A stretch of 64,000 bases of DNA from Arachis hypogaea (Eukaryota > Streptophyta > Magnoliopsida > Fabales > Fabaceae). Positions 1-11,460 of the stretch are shown here, piece after piece; the stretch's first letter is position 1; each line of letters begins with the position of its first letter. Below the pieces are notes generated by a model that was not told the DNA's origin, did no database searches, and saw only the letters and a program-made list of their open reading frames with translations. The stretch spans positions 42,530,137-42,594,136 of the forward strand of contig NC_092042.1 in the NCBI RefSeq assembly GCF_003086295.3. The letters are read 5' to 3'. The position numbers were made by a program, and so were the translations under genes.

Positions 1-3000
1 ACTCACCTTGATTCCATTAGAGGCCTTGATATGTTTGTTAAGTAATTTCAGATTTAGAAGGCAAAGATTGAATCAAGGAAATGAAGGAAAAACGTGTAAA
101 AAATGGAGAACTCATGAAAAAATGTATGAATCGCAAAAGCTGTCAAGCCGACCTCTTCACACTTAATCGACCATAACTTGAGCTACAGAGATCCAAATGA
201 TCCGGTTTCAGTTGCGTTGGAAAGCTAACATCCGGGGCTTCGAAACGCGCACTTAGTGGACGAAATTGTGATCCATATTCTTTTGTACTTGTATGAAATC
301 ATTATTATGGCACCAGTTGAATTCACAACTCCGTTCAACTAACCAGCAAGTGTACTGGGTCGTCCAAGTAATAAACCTTACGTGAGTAAGGGTCGATCCC
401 ACAGAGATTGTTGGTATGAAGCAAGCTATGGTCACCTTGTAAATCTCAGTTAGGCAGATTAAATTGGTTTATGGGTTTTCAAAAATTAATAATAATTGGA
501 AAATAAAAAGGGATAGAAATACTTATGTAAATCAATAGTGAGAATTTCAGATAGGTGTATGGAGATGCTGTGCTCCTCTTGAAACTCTACTTCACTACTC
601 ACTCTTCCTTCAATCCTTCTTACTCCTTTCCATGGGAAGCTGTATGTAGGGCATCACCATCATTGGTGGCTACTTTCAATCCTCTCGGGAAAATGGTCCT
701 ATGCGCTGTTACTGCACGGCTAATCGTCTGGAGGCATCACCCTTGGTTGATGGCTACATCCCATCCTCTCAGTGAAAATGGTCCAAATGCTCTGTCACAG
801 CACGGCTAATCATCTGTCGGTTCTCAATCAGGTTGGAATAGAATCCATTGATTCTTTTGCGTTTGTCACTAACGCCCAGCCTTCAGGAGTTTGAAGCTCG
901 TCACAGTCATTCAATACCGGAATCCTACTCAGAATACCACAGACAAGGTTAGACTTTCCGGATTCCCAGGATCCTACTCAGAATACCACAGACAAGGTTA
1001 GACTTTCCAGATCCTCATGAATGCCACCATCTATCTAGCTTATACCACAAAGATTCTGTTGGGGAATCTAAGAGATATGCGCCCGGCCTAAGGTAGAACG
1101 GAAGTGGTTGTCAATCACCCGCGTTCATAAGTGAGAATGATGATGAGTGTCACGGATCATCACATTCATCTAGTTAAGTGTAACGTATATCTTGGAATAA
1201 GAATAAAAGAGAATTGAATAAAAAGTAATAGTGATTGTATTGAAACTTGAGGTACAGCAGAGCTCCACACCCTTAATCTATGGTGTGCAGAAACTCCACT
1301 GTTGAAAATACATAAGTAAAAGGTTCAGGCATGGCCGAATGGCCAGCCCTCTTGAGTGATCAAGAGACCGAATAATCAAAGGCTAAACAGTCAAGAGATT
1401 AAACTGTCAAAAGATGTCTAATACAATAGTAACTTATCCTATTTATACTAGACTAGCTACTAGGGTTTACATGAGTAAGTAATTGATGTATAAATCCACT
1501 TCCGGGGCCCACTTGGTGTATGCTTGGGCTGAGCTTGATCTATCCACGAGCTGAGGCTTTTCTTGGAGTTGAACTCCAAGTTATGACGTGTTTTGGGCGT
1601 TCAACTCCGGATCATGACGTTTTTCTGGCGTTTAACTCCAGACAGCAGCATGTACTTGGCGTTCAACGCCAAGTTACGTCGTCAATTTTCGAATAAAGTA
1701 TAGACTATTATATATTGCTGGAAAGCTCTGAATGTCTACTTTCCAACGCCGTTGAGAGCGCACCATTTGGAGTTCCGTAGCTCCAGAAAATCTATTTCGA
1801 GTGCAGGGAGGTCAGATTCCAATAGCATCAGCAGTCCTTTTGTCAGCCTTTTTCAGAGTTTTGCTCAAGTCCCTCAATTTCAGCCAGAATTTACCTGAAA
1901 TCACAGAAAAATACACAAACTCATAATAAAGTTCAGAATTGTGAATTTAACATAAAAACTAATGAAAACATCCCTAAAAGTAGCTCAAACTTACTAAAAA
2001 CTATCTAAAAACAATGCCAAAAAGCGTATAAATTATCCGCTCATCAGCACTATACGCGGACACGCTGATGGTGGCACATGATCCACTTAATGCAACTCGT
2101 GGCCAGCGATTTTAGAAGTCTTGTGGGCCAAATCCAACTCATTTTTGATGCTATTTAAGCCAAAGATTGAAGGGGAATTGACATACTTTACACACCTAGT
2201 TACCATTAGTTTAGTTTAGCTTAGTTTAGTAGTTAGAGTTAGTTTCTAGAGAGAGAAGCTCTCACTTCTCTCTAGAATTAGGATTAGGTTTAGATTAGAA
2301 TTTCTAGATCTAGGTTTTAATTCATGTTCTCTTCTACTTCTACTTCTCAATTCTTTGTTGTTACATTCATCATTCTTCTACTCTTTTGTTGTAACTTCCT
2401 TTATGTTGTTCTCATACTTTGTTGTAGATCCACTCTTGTTCCTTCTATTTTATTTCAATTCAATTTGAGGTAATTCATAATAATTGTGTTTCTTTTGATT
2501 GTTGTTATAAATTCCTTGCAATAATTGTTGTTAGATTTTATTGTTGTTGTCAATTTACTATGCTTTTCTTTCATGCCTTCTAAGTGTTTGATAAAATGCT
2601 TGGTTGGATTTTAGTATAAATTTTGTTCCTCTTGGCCTAGGTAGAGTAATTAGTGACTCTTGAGTTATCTAATTCCTTTGTTGATTGATAATTAGAAGTT
2701 GCTAATTGATTTGAATGCCTTTAAAGCTAGTCTTTCCTTTAGGAGTTGATTAGGACTTGAGGAATCAAATTGATTCATCCACTTGACTTTCCTTCATGGT
2801 TAGAGGTTAACTAAGTAGGAGCAATACACAATTCTCATCACCATTGATAAGGATAACTAGGATAGGATTTCTAGTTCTCATACCTTGCCAAGAGCTTTGT
2901 TAGTTGTTAGTTTATTTCTTTTGCAATTTATATTTCTTGTCTATTATCTCAAAAACCCCAAAATACATCTCATAACCAATAATAAGAACACTTTATTGTA

Positions 3001-3166
3001 ATTCCTAGGGAGAACGACCGAGGTTCAATACTTCAGTTTATAAATTTAGGGATTTGTACTAGTGACAACAAATTTTTGCATGAAAGGATTATTGTTGGTT
3101 TAGAAACTATACTTTACAACGAGACTTTATTAGTGAAATTCTAGACCGTCAAAAATTCACTCATCA
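1..3166 (+). repeat. T1: partial LTR of an Athila/Tat-like retrotransposon, interrupted by T2
   Basis: This stretch has LTR architecture read on the plus strand: a region with a 'ttggaaagctaacatccgg' segment that also occurs in the T10 LTR, a TATA-like CTATTTAAG at about 2151, a 5'-UTR-like run with inverted AGAGAGAAGCTCTC, and an end at CTCATCA (3166). The left end lies outside the window, so no target duplication can be tested. Positions 254-2046 are the inserted T2 solo LTR. The sequence after 3166 is ORF3 of T3 on the opposite strand, not a primer binding site, so this is a 3' LTR or a solo LTR. Orientation is inferred from the TATA box and by analogy with the other LTRs here. Confidence 0.6.
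254..2046 (-). mobile_element. T2: solo LTR, FIDEL-like
   Basis: This is a 1793 bp LTR on the minus strand. It starts (minus) with TGATGAGCGGATAATTTATA at 2046 and ends with TTTCGTCCACTA at 254, where the usual CCACCA end has mutated to CCACTA. It is flanked by a perfect 5 bp target duplication, GCACT, at 249-253 and 2047-2051. No internal region is present, so it is a solo LTR left by recombination between the two LTRs. It contains four GGCGTTNAACGCC-type palindromes at about 1565-1672. A 49 bp internal duplication around 910-1015 is shared with the LTRs of T5, so the two belong to one subfamily. Length agrees with the T5 LTRs (1796 and 1793 bp). Confidence 0.9.
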
Positions 3167-3195
3167 GGTATCTAAAGACGGGCCTGCATGCCGGC

Positions 3196-4137
3196 TCACA
3201 GAACTACTGGGGGTCTGATATACTTCCCATTCAGGATATACTGTTCAACCCTTGGGATCATGGCCTTGGTATCCCTAGCTCTATAGGAGACGCCTGTCGC
3301 AGACACTAGATCCAAAACCAGTGCAGAAAAGGGTAGGTTGCCCATAATATGCACGTGTCCCATGGCCTGCCGGATGTGTCTTGGTAAGTTGAGGGGTTGC
3401 TCGGTAAGAATGCACCAGATGAGGACAACCATGTCCGCAGTGAAGGAGGACTCGTAAGTGCTCAGAAAAAACATAGTGGGACATAATCTGTGCCCACACA
3501 CGATCCTCCAAGGTAAGTCCTTGAGCTAAGATGCTCTTAGGTCAAGTCCGATGTTGTCCATAGACCTATGTGCTGCCAGGTTGTGCTATGACTCCAAGGA
3601 CGCTATTCCAGTTAAACTGGTATGTCTGGCGCTTGAGAGAGGCCTCTTGATAGGCGACCAATCCCTCTGGGCTTGGTAGAAGATCCAATACTCTCTGTGT
3701 GGCACCTTCGGAGACGGGGACTTGTTTTTGGCAAACATAGACAGACTGCAAGGTGGGCGAGTGAAAGTTAGAGTAGAATTCAACTACCCAAGATAAGTTA
3801 GCCTCTCGCAATTGCCTGCTTAAGAATCCCACTGTCTCCTTTCAATGCGGGGATCCACTAAGTCAACTAAATGCGTCGGAAGGATGAGGAGGTGCTCATT
3901 ATTGTAGTTTCTCTCCGCTAAGATGGGGAACATCCGCTCACAGTAACGGTTGGTGAACCGTGCAGAGTCCCGTGTGGGAAATACTCTCACCGCTTCATCA
4001 ACTCGAATAGTCCTCTTTACCCACTTAGTAGGTTACTTGACTGTTGTGGATAATGGTACCTTAGCCGGTGCTCTTTTAATTCCTCTCTTCACTGGTGTCT
4101 TGTCAGAAGCCTTTTCTTTTCCTTTTTTGGTGGCCAT
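3196..4137 (-). pseudogene. T3 ORF3, plant-retrotransposon ORF3 ('putative plant transposon protein' type)
   Basis: The start ATG at 4137 opens with a lysine-rich stretch (MATKKGKEKASDK), as in other ORF3 proteins that follow pol in Athila-like elements. Recognisable family blocks follow: FTNRYCERMFPIL, NLSWVVEFYSN, LKRQTYQFNW and VLIWCILTEQPLNLP, ending near YIRPPV. I know this set as the protein often annotated 'putative plant transposon protein' in legumes; its function is unknown, and it sits where some Athila relatives have an env-like gene. The frame is broken by at least two stops (one within the first 40 codons, one near 3831) and by frameshifts between 3566 and 3500. Its 3' end is cut off by T1. 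Confidence 0.7.
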
Positions 4138-5107
4138 CCTGAGGAAGAAAGAAGAAAAAGGGATGTCAAAAATAGAGAACTAAAAACCTGATTGAAGAAA
4201 GTTCAAGTGATAATAAATGCCAAAGGAAATAAACAATATCTTGAGTGCAGGGCAGCTACAACATGCACATGGGACAGTAATTAAAATTATTAAGGCATAT
4301 CATAATAACTAGATTCAAGAGGGTTAAAAGCATGCAAGTAGTAGGTATGAGAAGCATAGCTCAAGCATCAATAGGAAAAATAATTATCACATGTAACAAA
4401 ATAATGAGCACTTGAATATTGACAATTAATGACTAATATACTCAGTTTACATGGAATACAAATGTTGTGAAAAAGAGGCATTAAAGTGTAAGAATAAAAT
4501 AGATAAAAATCAAAATGCCATGTTAGCCTTTTCACAGACACTTGGTGTACAATATAAAAATAAGCATTAAAGTAATTAATCCATGCAAATATGAGACCTA
4601 AAATAGAATGTGAATTGTCAAATTACTCCTCATAATATCCACAAGCTAAAATATAGCAAAGTAATCACCCAAATAAAGCTCCAACACCAACATAAAAATG
4701 CAAGATAAGGGAATGAAAAAGAAATTAAAAATAACTAAGCTAATAGAAAACTACAAATAAATAAAACAAATAAATGCAATAAATAAAAGAAGAATGAAAG
4801 AGTAGAGGATAGAGGAATAAGAGAAACCTTAAGAAGAAAGTGAAAATAGGATGTTGAGTGGGAGTAAGAATGAGAGAAGAGGAGTGAGAATGGAAGAGGA
4901 GAAGAAAAGAAGATTGTAGTCGCCAGAGTTAGTGGTCTCCGGTGGTGGTCCGCCGGTGGTGGGAGAAGGGAAGAAGAAAGAAGTAAGAAGTAAGAATTGA
5001 GAAAGAACAAAGAAGAAAGAATGAAGAAAGAAGGAGGAAGAATTAGGATTTGTAAAAGAAAAGAAATGAAAAGGAGTTTGAAAGAAAACAGAACAGTGCG
5101 GTGCGCT

Positions 5108-5600
5108 GAATAAGTGACGTGGCGCATACTACGTGCACGCGTCGCCCATGCGTACACGTGGGTGAACTAAAAGGTAAGGGACGCGTAAGCGTTGGTCATG
5201 CGTGCGCGTGACCAGGATTTGTGCCAAATGCACGAATCCAGCCTCACTCCTGCACAACTCTCTGTTCAAAATACCACTTTACGCCGATTTCCACACCCAT
5301 GCGTATGCGTCGGTCACGCGTGCGTGTGGGTTGCCAAAGTAACAGGCGATGCGTAAGCGTTGGTCACGTATACGCACGACCACTGGTCGTGCTAGATGCA
5401 CGATTCCAGCGCCAAAGCAGCACAACTCTCGGGCAAATCACTCATTGACGTCGATACTCACCCCACGCGTACGCGTGGGTTGGCTTGTGCGTGAGGCACC
5501 GTTCTTGCGCAACTCCAGCGCAACTCTCTGCCTATTTTCTTATTTTTGCGCACCTGCATACAATGCGTACATGTCATAAACGCTCACGCGTGGATGCACT
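5108..5600. repeat. Palindromic ACGCGTACGCGT-type array in T3
   Basis: A CpG-rich patch inside otherwise AT-rich sequence holds about ten degenerate copies of a self-complementary core such as CACGCGTACGCGTGGG (near 5465) or ATGCGTAAGCGTTGG (5350). Copies are separated by variable spacers that repeat phrases like 'tgcacaactct'. It lies between pol and ORF3 of T3, the same place where other elements here carry GGCGTTNAACGCC arrays. I see no ORF of note in it. Confidence 0.65.
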
Positions 5601-6757
5601 TTTTTTAAAATAAAAGTAAATATGCAGAACTGAGAAATGACACTAGTATGAAAAAAATAAAACTAATAAAAAGGGAAGATTTTACCATGGTGGGTTGCCT
5701 CCTGATGAGTTTGGAATTCACACCCCATAAAATTTTTTTATTATGAATCCGCTCTTTTGGCAAGCGCACCAAAATTATCGTCAAGTAATAACCCACATTG
5801 GGGTGGATCGTATCCACAGAGATTGGTAGTTTTGAGCAATTTTAATCAATTGGTGAATTAGTCAAGCTAAGCAAATAGATGGTGATTGCAGAATTATAAA
5901 TGGGCAAAAACTGTAAATGACTGAATAGTAAAGAAAACAGTAAAGTACTGGAATTAAAATGGCAAGAATGTAAAGGACTGGAGATTAAATGACTTAATTG
6001 TAAATGGGAATGGGGAATTGCAGAATATAAACGAAAGCTATAAAGAAAGTGGTAGATGAGAATTGGAAAATTCATTGAGATTAGGAGATGTTGTCTCTTT
6101 GGATTAAATTCAACTTATATCCTCTTCAATCATGCAACTTATTGACCTCTTGGCAATCATGATTGATTGAGCCCCAATCCCTTAGTGACTCAATCTCTCA
6201 GATCTTGATCAATAGCCAATTCCTTGGTCTAATTGCTCATGAAGAGAGATAAGCTTGGTCCCTGATTATACCACACATCATCATAGGTCCAGGTAGAGGG
6301 AGGATTATATGTCACCATATCTAAACACCAAAACCCAGATTCTACTCAAGTGTGAGAAGGGATTTCTAGCATGGTTTCATGTTTCCTTTTCCAAGGTTCC
6401 CATGAAACCCATTTTGCATTCAATCTCTTTTCCAAGACAATTGAACACTAGGCATGAAGAACGAAATTCCTTCTCGCAAATCAAAGAGAAGATGAAGGGA
6501 AGAAGAAATTCACTATCATTAATCCATCAAGTACAATAGAGCTCCCTCTCTCAATGAAAGGGAATTTAGCTACTCATAACTTAGAGAAAAGTACTCAAGA
6601 TGGAGAAGATGAAGTGGAAAGTGATCTAACTACTTAACCCCCTTTTCAGTACTTCTTGGGGTTATTTATACTACTCCTAACTTTCAAAATAAAAGAATTA
6701 CAAAAGTGAAAAAGGAAAATTACAATTTGGAGGGAAAAGAAAGTCAATAAGCGTGAC

Positions 6758-7783
6758 TTCCCAGCTGGCGTGTGGCTGGCGCTTTAGTGGCGTGCCACAT
6801 CATCCTCCAATTCTGGCTTGGCGTGCCACGCCCAGTCCCTCAAGTGGCACGCCCTTCTTTATTAACATCCCTGGCGTGCCATGCCTTCGAGCCAAAGTGG
6901 CACGCTCTGGCCTTTGTCCTCTTCTTCTTGCCTCTGGAGACTTGAACTAGCATGGGACACCTAGGGTCTGGCATGCCACACCCTCGCTGCATGCTTGATC
7001 CAGCTCTCTGGAAAGTTGAACTAGCGTGGCACACCCAGGGTCTGGCGTGCCACACCCTTTGTAAGAACTTGATTCCTCTGTTCGGCGTGCCATGCCACGA
7101 ACTCAAGTGGCACGCCCCAATGGCTTTTGCTTCCTAAATGACACTGGCGTGCCACGTCTGAGGTTCAAGTGGCACACCTAAGTGAGGAATAGTGGATGGT
7201 GTGCCACGCCTTCGACACCAAGCAGCACGCCCATGTGTTTTGGCCTCCTACATCCTCTCTGAAAACTTGTATCAGCGTGCCATGCCTAGAGGCTGGCGTG
7301 CCACGCCAATCGTCTTGCCTTGGTTCCAGTAGCTGGTGTGCCACGCCTTTGATACCAAGTGGCACGCCCAGCCCTTCCTTTGGCTTATTTGTGCATTGGC
7401 ATGCCACGCCTGGTTGCTCAAATGGCACGCCAAAGTGAGAATGAAAGCCTGGTGTGCCACGCCTTCGATCTTAAGTGGCACGCCCATACCTTTTTAGGCT
7501 TTAACTTCCCTTCTGGAATCATGTACCAGCGTGCCACGCCATGTTGCTCAAGTGGCACGCCCATTCATTTGTTTGGTTCTGCAAACTTGGTGTGCCACGC
7601 CTCACTCCTCAAGTGGCATGCCCAAGTGACTTTTGAAACTGGCGTGCCACGCCTTCGACATCAAGTGGCACACCCTATGGTGAGTGATGGGCTAGGCGTG
7701 CCACGCCCAACCTGGGGTGCCACGCCCCTTCAATGGCCTTCAATGTTGCTTTTTGGAAAGTTGTATTGGCGTGCCACGCCCAG
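6758..7783. repeat. GGCGTGCCACGCC palindrome array in the T4 LTR (first part)
   Basis: About 15 paired units fill this kilobase. Each has a full palindrome GGCGTGCCACGCC and, 15-25 bases on, a half-type copy AAGTGGCACGCCC; units follow each other every 55-75 bases with unrelated spacers. Many copies differ by CG to TG or CA changes (GGCATGCC, GGTGTGCC), as expected from loss of methylated cytosines. T5 landed inside the array at 7783, and the array resumes at 14312. Confidence 0.85.
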
Positions 7784-9579
7784 TGATGAGCGGATAATTT
7801 ATACGCTTTTTGGCATTGTTTTTATATAGTTTTTAGTAAGTTTGAGCTACTCTTAGGGATGTTTTCATTAGTTTTTATGTTAAATTCACATTTTTGGACT
7901 TTACTATGAGTTTGTGTGTTTTTCTGTGATTTCAGGTAATTTCTGACTGGAATTGAGGGACTTGAGCAAAACTCTGAAGAAGGCTGACAAAAGGACTGCT
8001 GATGCTGTTGGAATCTGACCTCCTTGCACTCGAAATGGATTTTCTGGAGCTAAAGAACTCCAATTGGCGCGCTCTCAACGGCGTTGGAAAGTAGACATCA
8101 AGGGCTTTCCAACAATATATAATAGTCCATACTTTATTCGAAGAATGACGACGTAACTTGGCGTTAAACGCCAAGTTCATGCTGCTGTCTGGAGTTAAAC
8201 GCCAGAAAAACGTCATGATCCGGAGTTGAACGCCCAAAACACGTCATAACCTGGAGTTTGACGCCAAGAAATGCCTCAGCTCGTGGATTGATCAAGCTCA
8301 GCCCAAACATACACCAAGTGGGCCCCGGAAGTGGATTTATGCATCAATTACTTACTCATGTAAACCCTAAGTAGCTAGTCTAGTATATATAGGACATTTA
8401 TCTATTGTATTAGACATCTTTTGACCACTTTAAGTCTTTGATCATTCGGTCACTTGATCATGGAGAGGGCTGGCCATTCGGCCATGCCTGAACCTCTTTT
8501 GCTTATGTATTTCTCAACGGTGGAGTTTCTGCACACCATAGATTAAGGGTGTGGAGCTCTGCTGTACCTCAAGTATTAATGCAATTCTATTGTCTTTTAT
8601 TCAAATCTCTTTTATTCTTATTCCAAGATATTCATTCGTAACCAAGAACATGATGAATGTGATGAGTTAGATAACCCTCATTATTATTCTCACTTATGAA
8701 CGCGCGTGATTGACAACCACTTCCGTTCTACATGCAACAAAGAGCTTGAATGTGTATCTCTTAGATTCCCCAACAGAATCTTCGTGGTATAAGCTAGATG
8801 GATGGCGGCATTTATGAGGATCCGGAAAGTCTCACCTTGTTTGTGGTATTCCGAGTAGGATCCTGGGAATCCGGAAAGTCTAACCTTGTCTGTGGTATTC
8901 CGAGTAGGATTCCGGTAATGAATGACTGTGACGTGCTTCAAACTTGTAACCTGCTGGGCGTTAGTGACAGACGCAAAAGAGGGATTCTATTCCAGTAGGG
9001 GAGGGAACCAACCGGTGATTAGCCGTACTGTGACAGAGTGCGTGAGCATTAGTTTTCACTGCGAGGATGGGATGTAGCCATCAGCCATGGGTGATGCCTC
9101 CAGACTGGTTAGCTGTGCGAGTGACAGCCGCATAGGATATTTCCCCGAGAGGAAGAAAGTAGCCACAGTTGATGGTGAACCACTATACAAAGCTTGCCAT
9201 GGAAAGGAGTAAGAAGGACTGAGTAGAAGCAGTAGGAGAGCAGGCGTCCCTGGGCTCTACAGCATCTCCATCCGCTTATCTGAAATTCCTACCAATGAAT
9301 CTGCATAAGTATTCTATCCCTTTTTATTATTCCTTTTTTTTTATTCATTCCAATAATCACAATTACCCTTTAATCTCCCTAACTGAGATTTGCAAGGTGA
9401 CCATAGCTTGCTTCATACCAACAATCTCTGTGGATTCGACCCTTACTCACGTAAGGTTTATTACTTGGACGACCCAGTACACTTGCTGGTTAGTTGAACG
9501 GAGTTGTGAAAATAAACAGTGCCCTAAGAGTAAATATATGCTAAAGCTCAAAAGATAGTAATCACAATTTCGTCCACCA
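7784..9579 (+). repeat. 5' LTR of T5
   Basis: It starts TGATGAGCGGATAATTTATA and ends AATTTCGTCCACCA, 1796 bp. Landmarks: four GGCGTT/AACGCC-type palindromes at about 8158-8268, TATA box at 8384-8391, the GGCTGGCCATTCGGCC hairpin at about 8468, a 49 bp tandem duplication (units at 8820 and 8869), and the 'cttactcacgtaagg' end segment common to all LTRs of this group. Confidence 0.93.
8384..8391 (+). promoter_or_regulatory. TATA box of the T5 5' LTR
   Basis: TATATATA lies after 'gtagctagtctag' in the LTR. The same box is at 13119-13126 in the 3' LTR. In the related T9 LTRs CTATAAGTAG occupies the same place (45771 and 53908). It is the probable start signal for the full-length transcript. Confidence 0.7.
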
Positions 9580-9585
9580 AGTTTT

Positions 9586-9603
9586 TGGCGCCGTTGCCGG
9601 GGA
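9586..9603 (+). promoter_or_regulatory. Primer binding site of T5 (tRNA-Asp)
   Basis: TGGCGCCGTTGCCGGGGA begins 6 bases after the LTR end. It is an exact complement of the 3' end of plant tRNA-Asp including CCA, as I know that tRNA. Minus-strand DNA synthesis would start here. Confidence 0.92.
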
Positions 9604-11084
9604 TTGTTCGAGTATGGACAACTGACGGTTCATCTTGTTGCTCAGATTAGGTAATTTTCTTTTCAAAATCTTTTTCAAAAAAAATTTTTTTTTCTTTTTA
9701 TTTTTCGTTTTTCCAAACTATATTTTCGAAAAAAAATTAATAAAAATACAAAAAAAATTAGAAAATCTTAAAAACCAAAAATATTTTGTGTTTCTTGTTT
9801 GAGTCTTGTGTTAATTTTTAAGTTTGGTGTCAACTGCATGCTTTTAAAATTTTTCTTGCATTTTTCGAAAATCTCATGCATTCATAGTGTTCTTCATGAT
9901 CTTCAAGATGTTCTTGATAAGTCCTCTTGTTTGATCTTGATGTTTTCTTGTTTTGTGTTGGTTGTTGTTTTTCATGTGCATTTTTGCATTCATATTTTCC
10001 ATGCATTAAAGATTTCTAAGTTTGGTGTCTTGCATGTTTTCTTTGCATTAAAAATTTTTCAAAATTATGTTCTTGATGTTCATCATGATCTTCAAAGTGT
10101 TCTTGGTGTTCATCTTGACATTCATAGCATTCTTGCATGCATTCATTGTTTTGATCTAAAAATTTCATGCATTGAATATTTTTGTTGTTTTTCTCTTTCA
10201 TAATTAAAAATTAAAAAAAATCAAAAAAATATCTTTTCCTTATTTTCCTCCAAATTTTCGAAATTTTGGGTTGACTTGGTCAAAAATTTTTAAAATTAGT
10301 TGTTTCTTACAAGTCAAGTCAAAATTTCAATTTTAAAAATCTTATCTATTCAAAATCTTTTTCAAAAATCATATCTTTTTCATTTTTTTTATAAATTTCG
10401 AAAATTTCAAAATTATTTTTTCAAAATATTTTCAAAATCTTTTTCTTATCTTTATATCATATTTTCGAAAATTAGCTAAACAATTAATGTGATTGGTTCA
10501 AAAATTTGAAGTTTGTTACTTTCTTGTTAAGAAAGGTTCAATCTTTAAGTTCTAGAATCTTATCTTGTAGTTTCTTGTTAGTGAAATTATTTTTAAAAAT
10601 TAAATCTTTTTCAAAATATCTTTTTCAAATATATCTTTTTATCTTTTATCTTATCTTTTTCAAAAATTTTATCTTTTTCAAAATTTGATTTCAAAATATC
10701 TTATCTAACTCCTTATCTTCTTATCTTTTTCAAAAATTTGATTTCAAATCTTTTTCAATCAACTAACTAACTCTTTGTTTGTTTCTTATCTTTTTCAAAA
10801 CCACCTAACTACTTCTCCCTCTCTAATTTTCGAAAATATCTCATCTCTTTTTCAAAAATTCTTTTTGTTTAAATTTTAATTTTAATCTCATCTTATTTTT
10901 AATTTTCGAAAATTACTAACCTCTCTTTCAAAAATTATTTTCGAAATTTCTCTTCTCTTTTCTTCTTCTATTTAATTATTTAATTACTAACACTTCTCTT
11001 CACCTCTCTTCATCTCAAATCACCACCTCTATCCTTACCCATTCTTCTTCACTCTTCTTCCCTTTCTTCTTCTACTAACATAAA
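9604..11084 (+). other. Untranslated leader of T5, T-rich low complexity
   Basis: No gene is visible. From 9880 to 10200 the sequence repeats phrases such as 'tcatgatcttcaagatg' and carries two AAGTTTGGTGT motifs (9820-9830, followed by CAACTGCATG; 10018-10028, followed by CTTGCATG). From 10200 to 11000 it consists of degenerate 'tctttttcaaaa' and 'ttttcgaaaa' runs. The T6 leader (56192-57640, reversed) has the same composition and order. Confidence 0.75.
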
Positions 11085-11115
11085 GGAATCTCTATACTGT
11101 GACATAGATGATTCC
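11085..11115 (+). promoter_or_regulatory. Hairpin upstream of the T5 gag start
   Basis: GGAATC pairs with GATTCC and TCTAT with ATAGA around the loop ACTGTGAC, leaving one bulged T. The gag start codon follows at 11146. Counterparts are at 48450-48479 (T9) and 56162-56191 (T6, minus strand). A place for RNA packaging or translation control is possible but not shown. Confidence 0.6.
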
Positions 11116-11145
11116 ACTTTCTTTTCTTGTTCTCTTCTTCCCTAT

Positions 11146-11460
11146 ATGAGCAGGAACAAGGAAAAAGACAAAAGCTTCCACCTCTGAGTCATGGGAGATG
11201 GAAAGACTAATATAAGCCATCATAGCTCAGTGGTAGAACATGTGGCTGCAAATCAAGAGATCCCTGAGATACCTCAGGGGATAAATTGTCCTCCACACAA
11301 CTATTGGGAGCAAATAATGATAAAAACACCAAAATCACTAGGGATCATGCAACAGAAGCAAGGAAGAGACATAAAGGAGCTCAAAAAAGCACCATTGGAT
11401 CTTCAAGAAGGCGCCACCCTCACTCAGGTGGACTCATTCCTTGTTCTAAAATTTTTTTTT
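11146..11460 (+). pseudogene. T5 relic: gag start fused to ORF3 pieces
   Basis: The ATG at 11146 opens with MSRNKEKDK, the first residues of gag in this group, and then passes after nine codons into ORF3 sequence (the nucleotides for 'STSESWEMER' at about 11172-11205, in another frame). After a captured tRNA-like piece (11214-11262) ORF3 resumes with the blocks EIPEIPQG and NYWEQ. All of gag beyond the start, all of pol and most of ORF3 are missing. The frame started at 11146 stops at 11187. It cannot make a working protein. Confidence 0.75.
11214..11262 (+). ncRNA. Captured 5' half of a tRNA-Cys-like sequence inside T5
   Basis: ATAGCTCAGTGGTAGA (11222-11237) is a normal D-arm with A box, followed at the right distance by GGCTGCAAATC (11244-11254) with GCA in the anticodon position. 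Against the plant tRNA-Cys sequence I remember, only about five positions differ over some 42. The T arm and 3' acceptor are absent; the match ends where ORF3 sequence begins. Not a functional tRNA gene. Confidence 0.65.

Larger units (their letters stand above)
3167..5702 (-). mobile_element. T3: 3' fragment of an Athila-like element (post-pol region and ORF3)
   Basis: This is the oldest identifiable layer on the left. It runs on the minus strand from a severed AGGCAACCC hairpin motif (5692-5702) through a palindrome array (about 5108-5600) and an A/G-rich leader (4138-5100) into an ORF3 pseudogene (3196-4137). T4 inserted at 5702/5703 on one side and T1 at 3166/3167 on the other. Its gag, pol and LTRs are not in the window. 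From 4138 to about 5100 I see only AT-rich, low-complexity leader sequence without a gene. Confidence 0.7.

Noticed and set aside
4735..5157. Minus-strand ORF of 140 codons, rich in Ser, Leu and Phe
   Set aside because: It is a low-complexity reading of an A/G-rich leader in front of T3 ORF3, with no family match.
7359..7829. Plus-strand ORF of 156 codons across the GGCGTGCCACGCC array
   Set aside because: It reads through the palindrome array and the T5 border; several frames on both strands are open there because the repeat lacks stops.
11222..11262. Possible tRNA-Cys gene
   Set aside because: The T arm, B box and 3' acceptor half are missing, and several stem bases are changed; it is a captured fragment.
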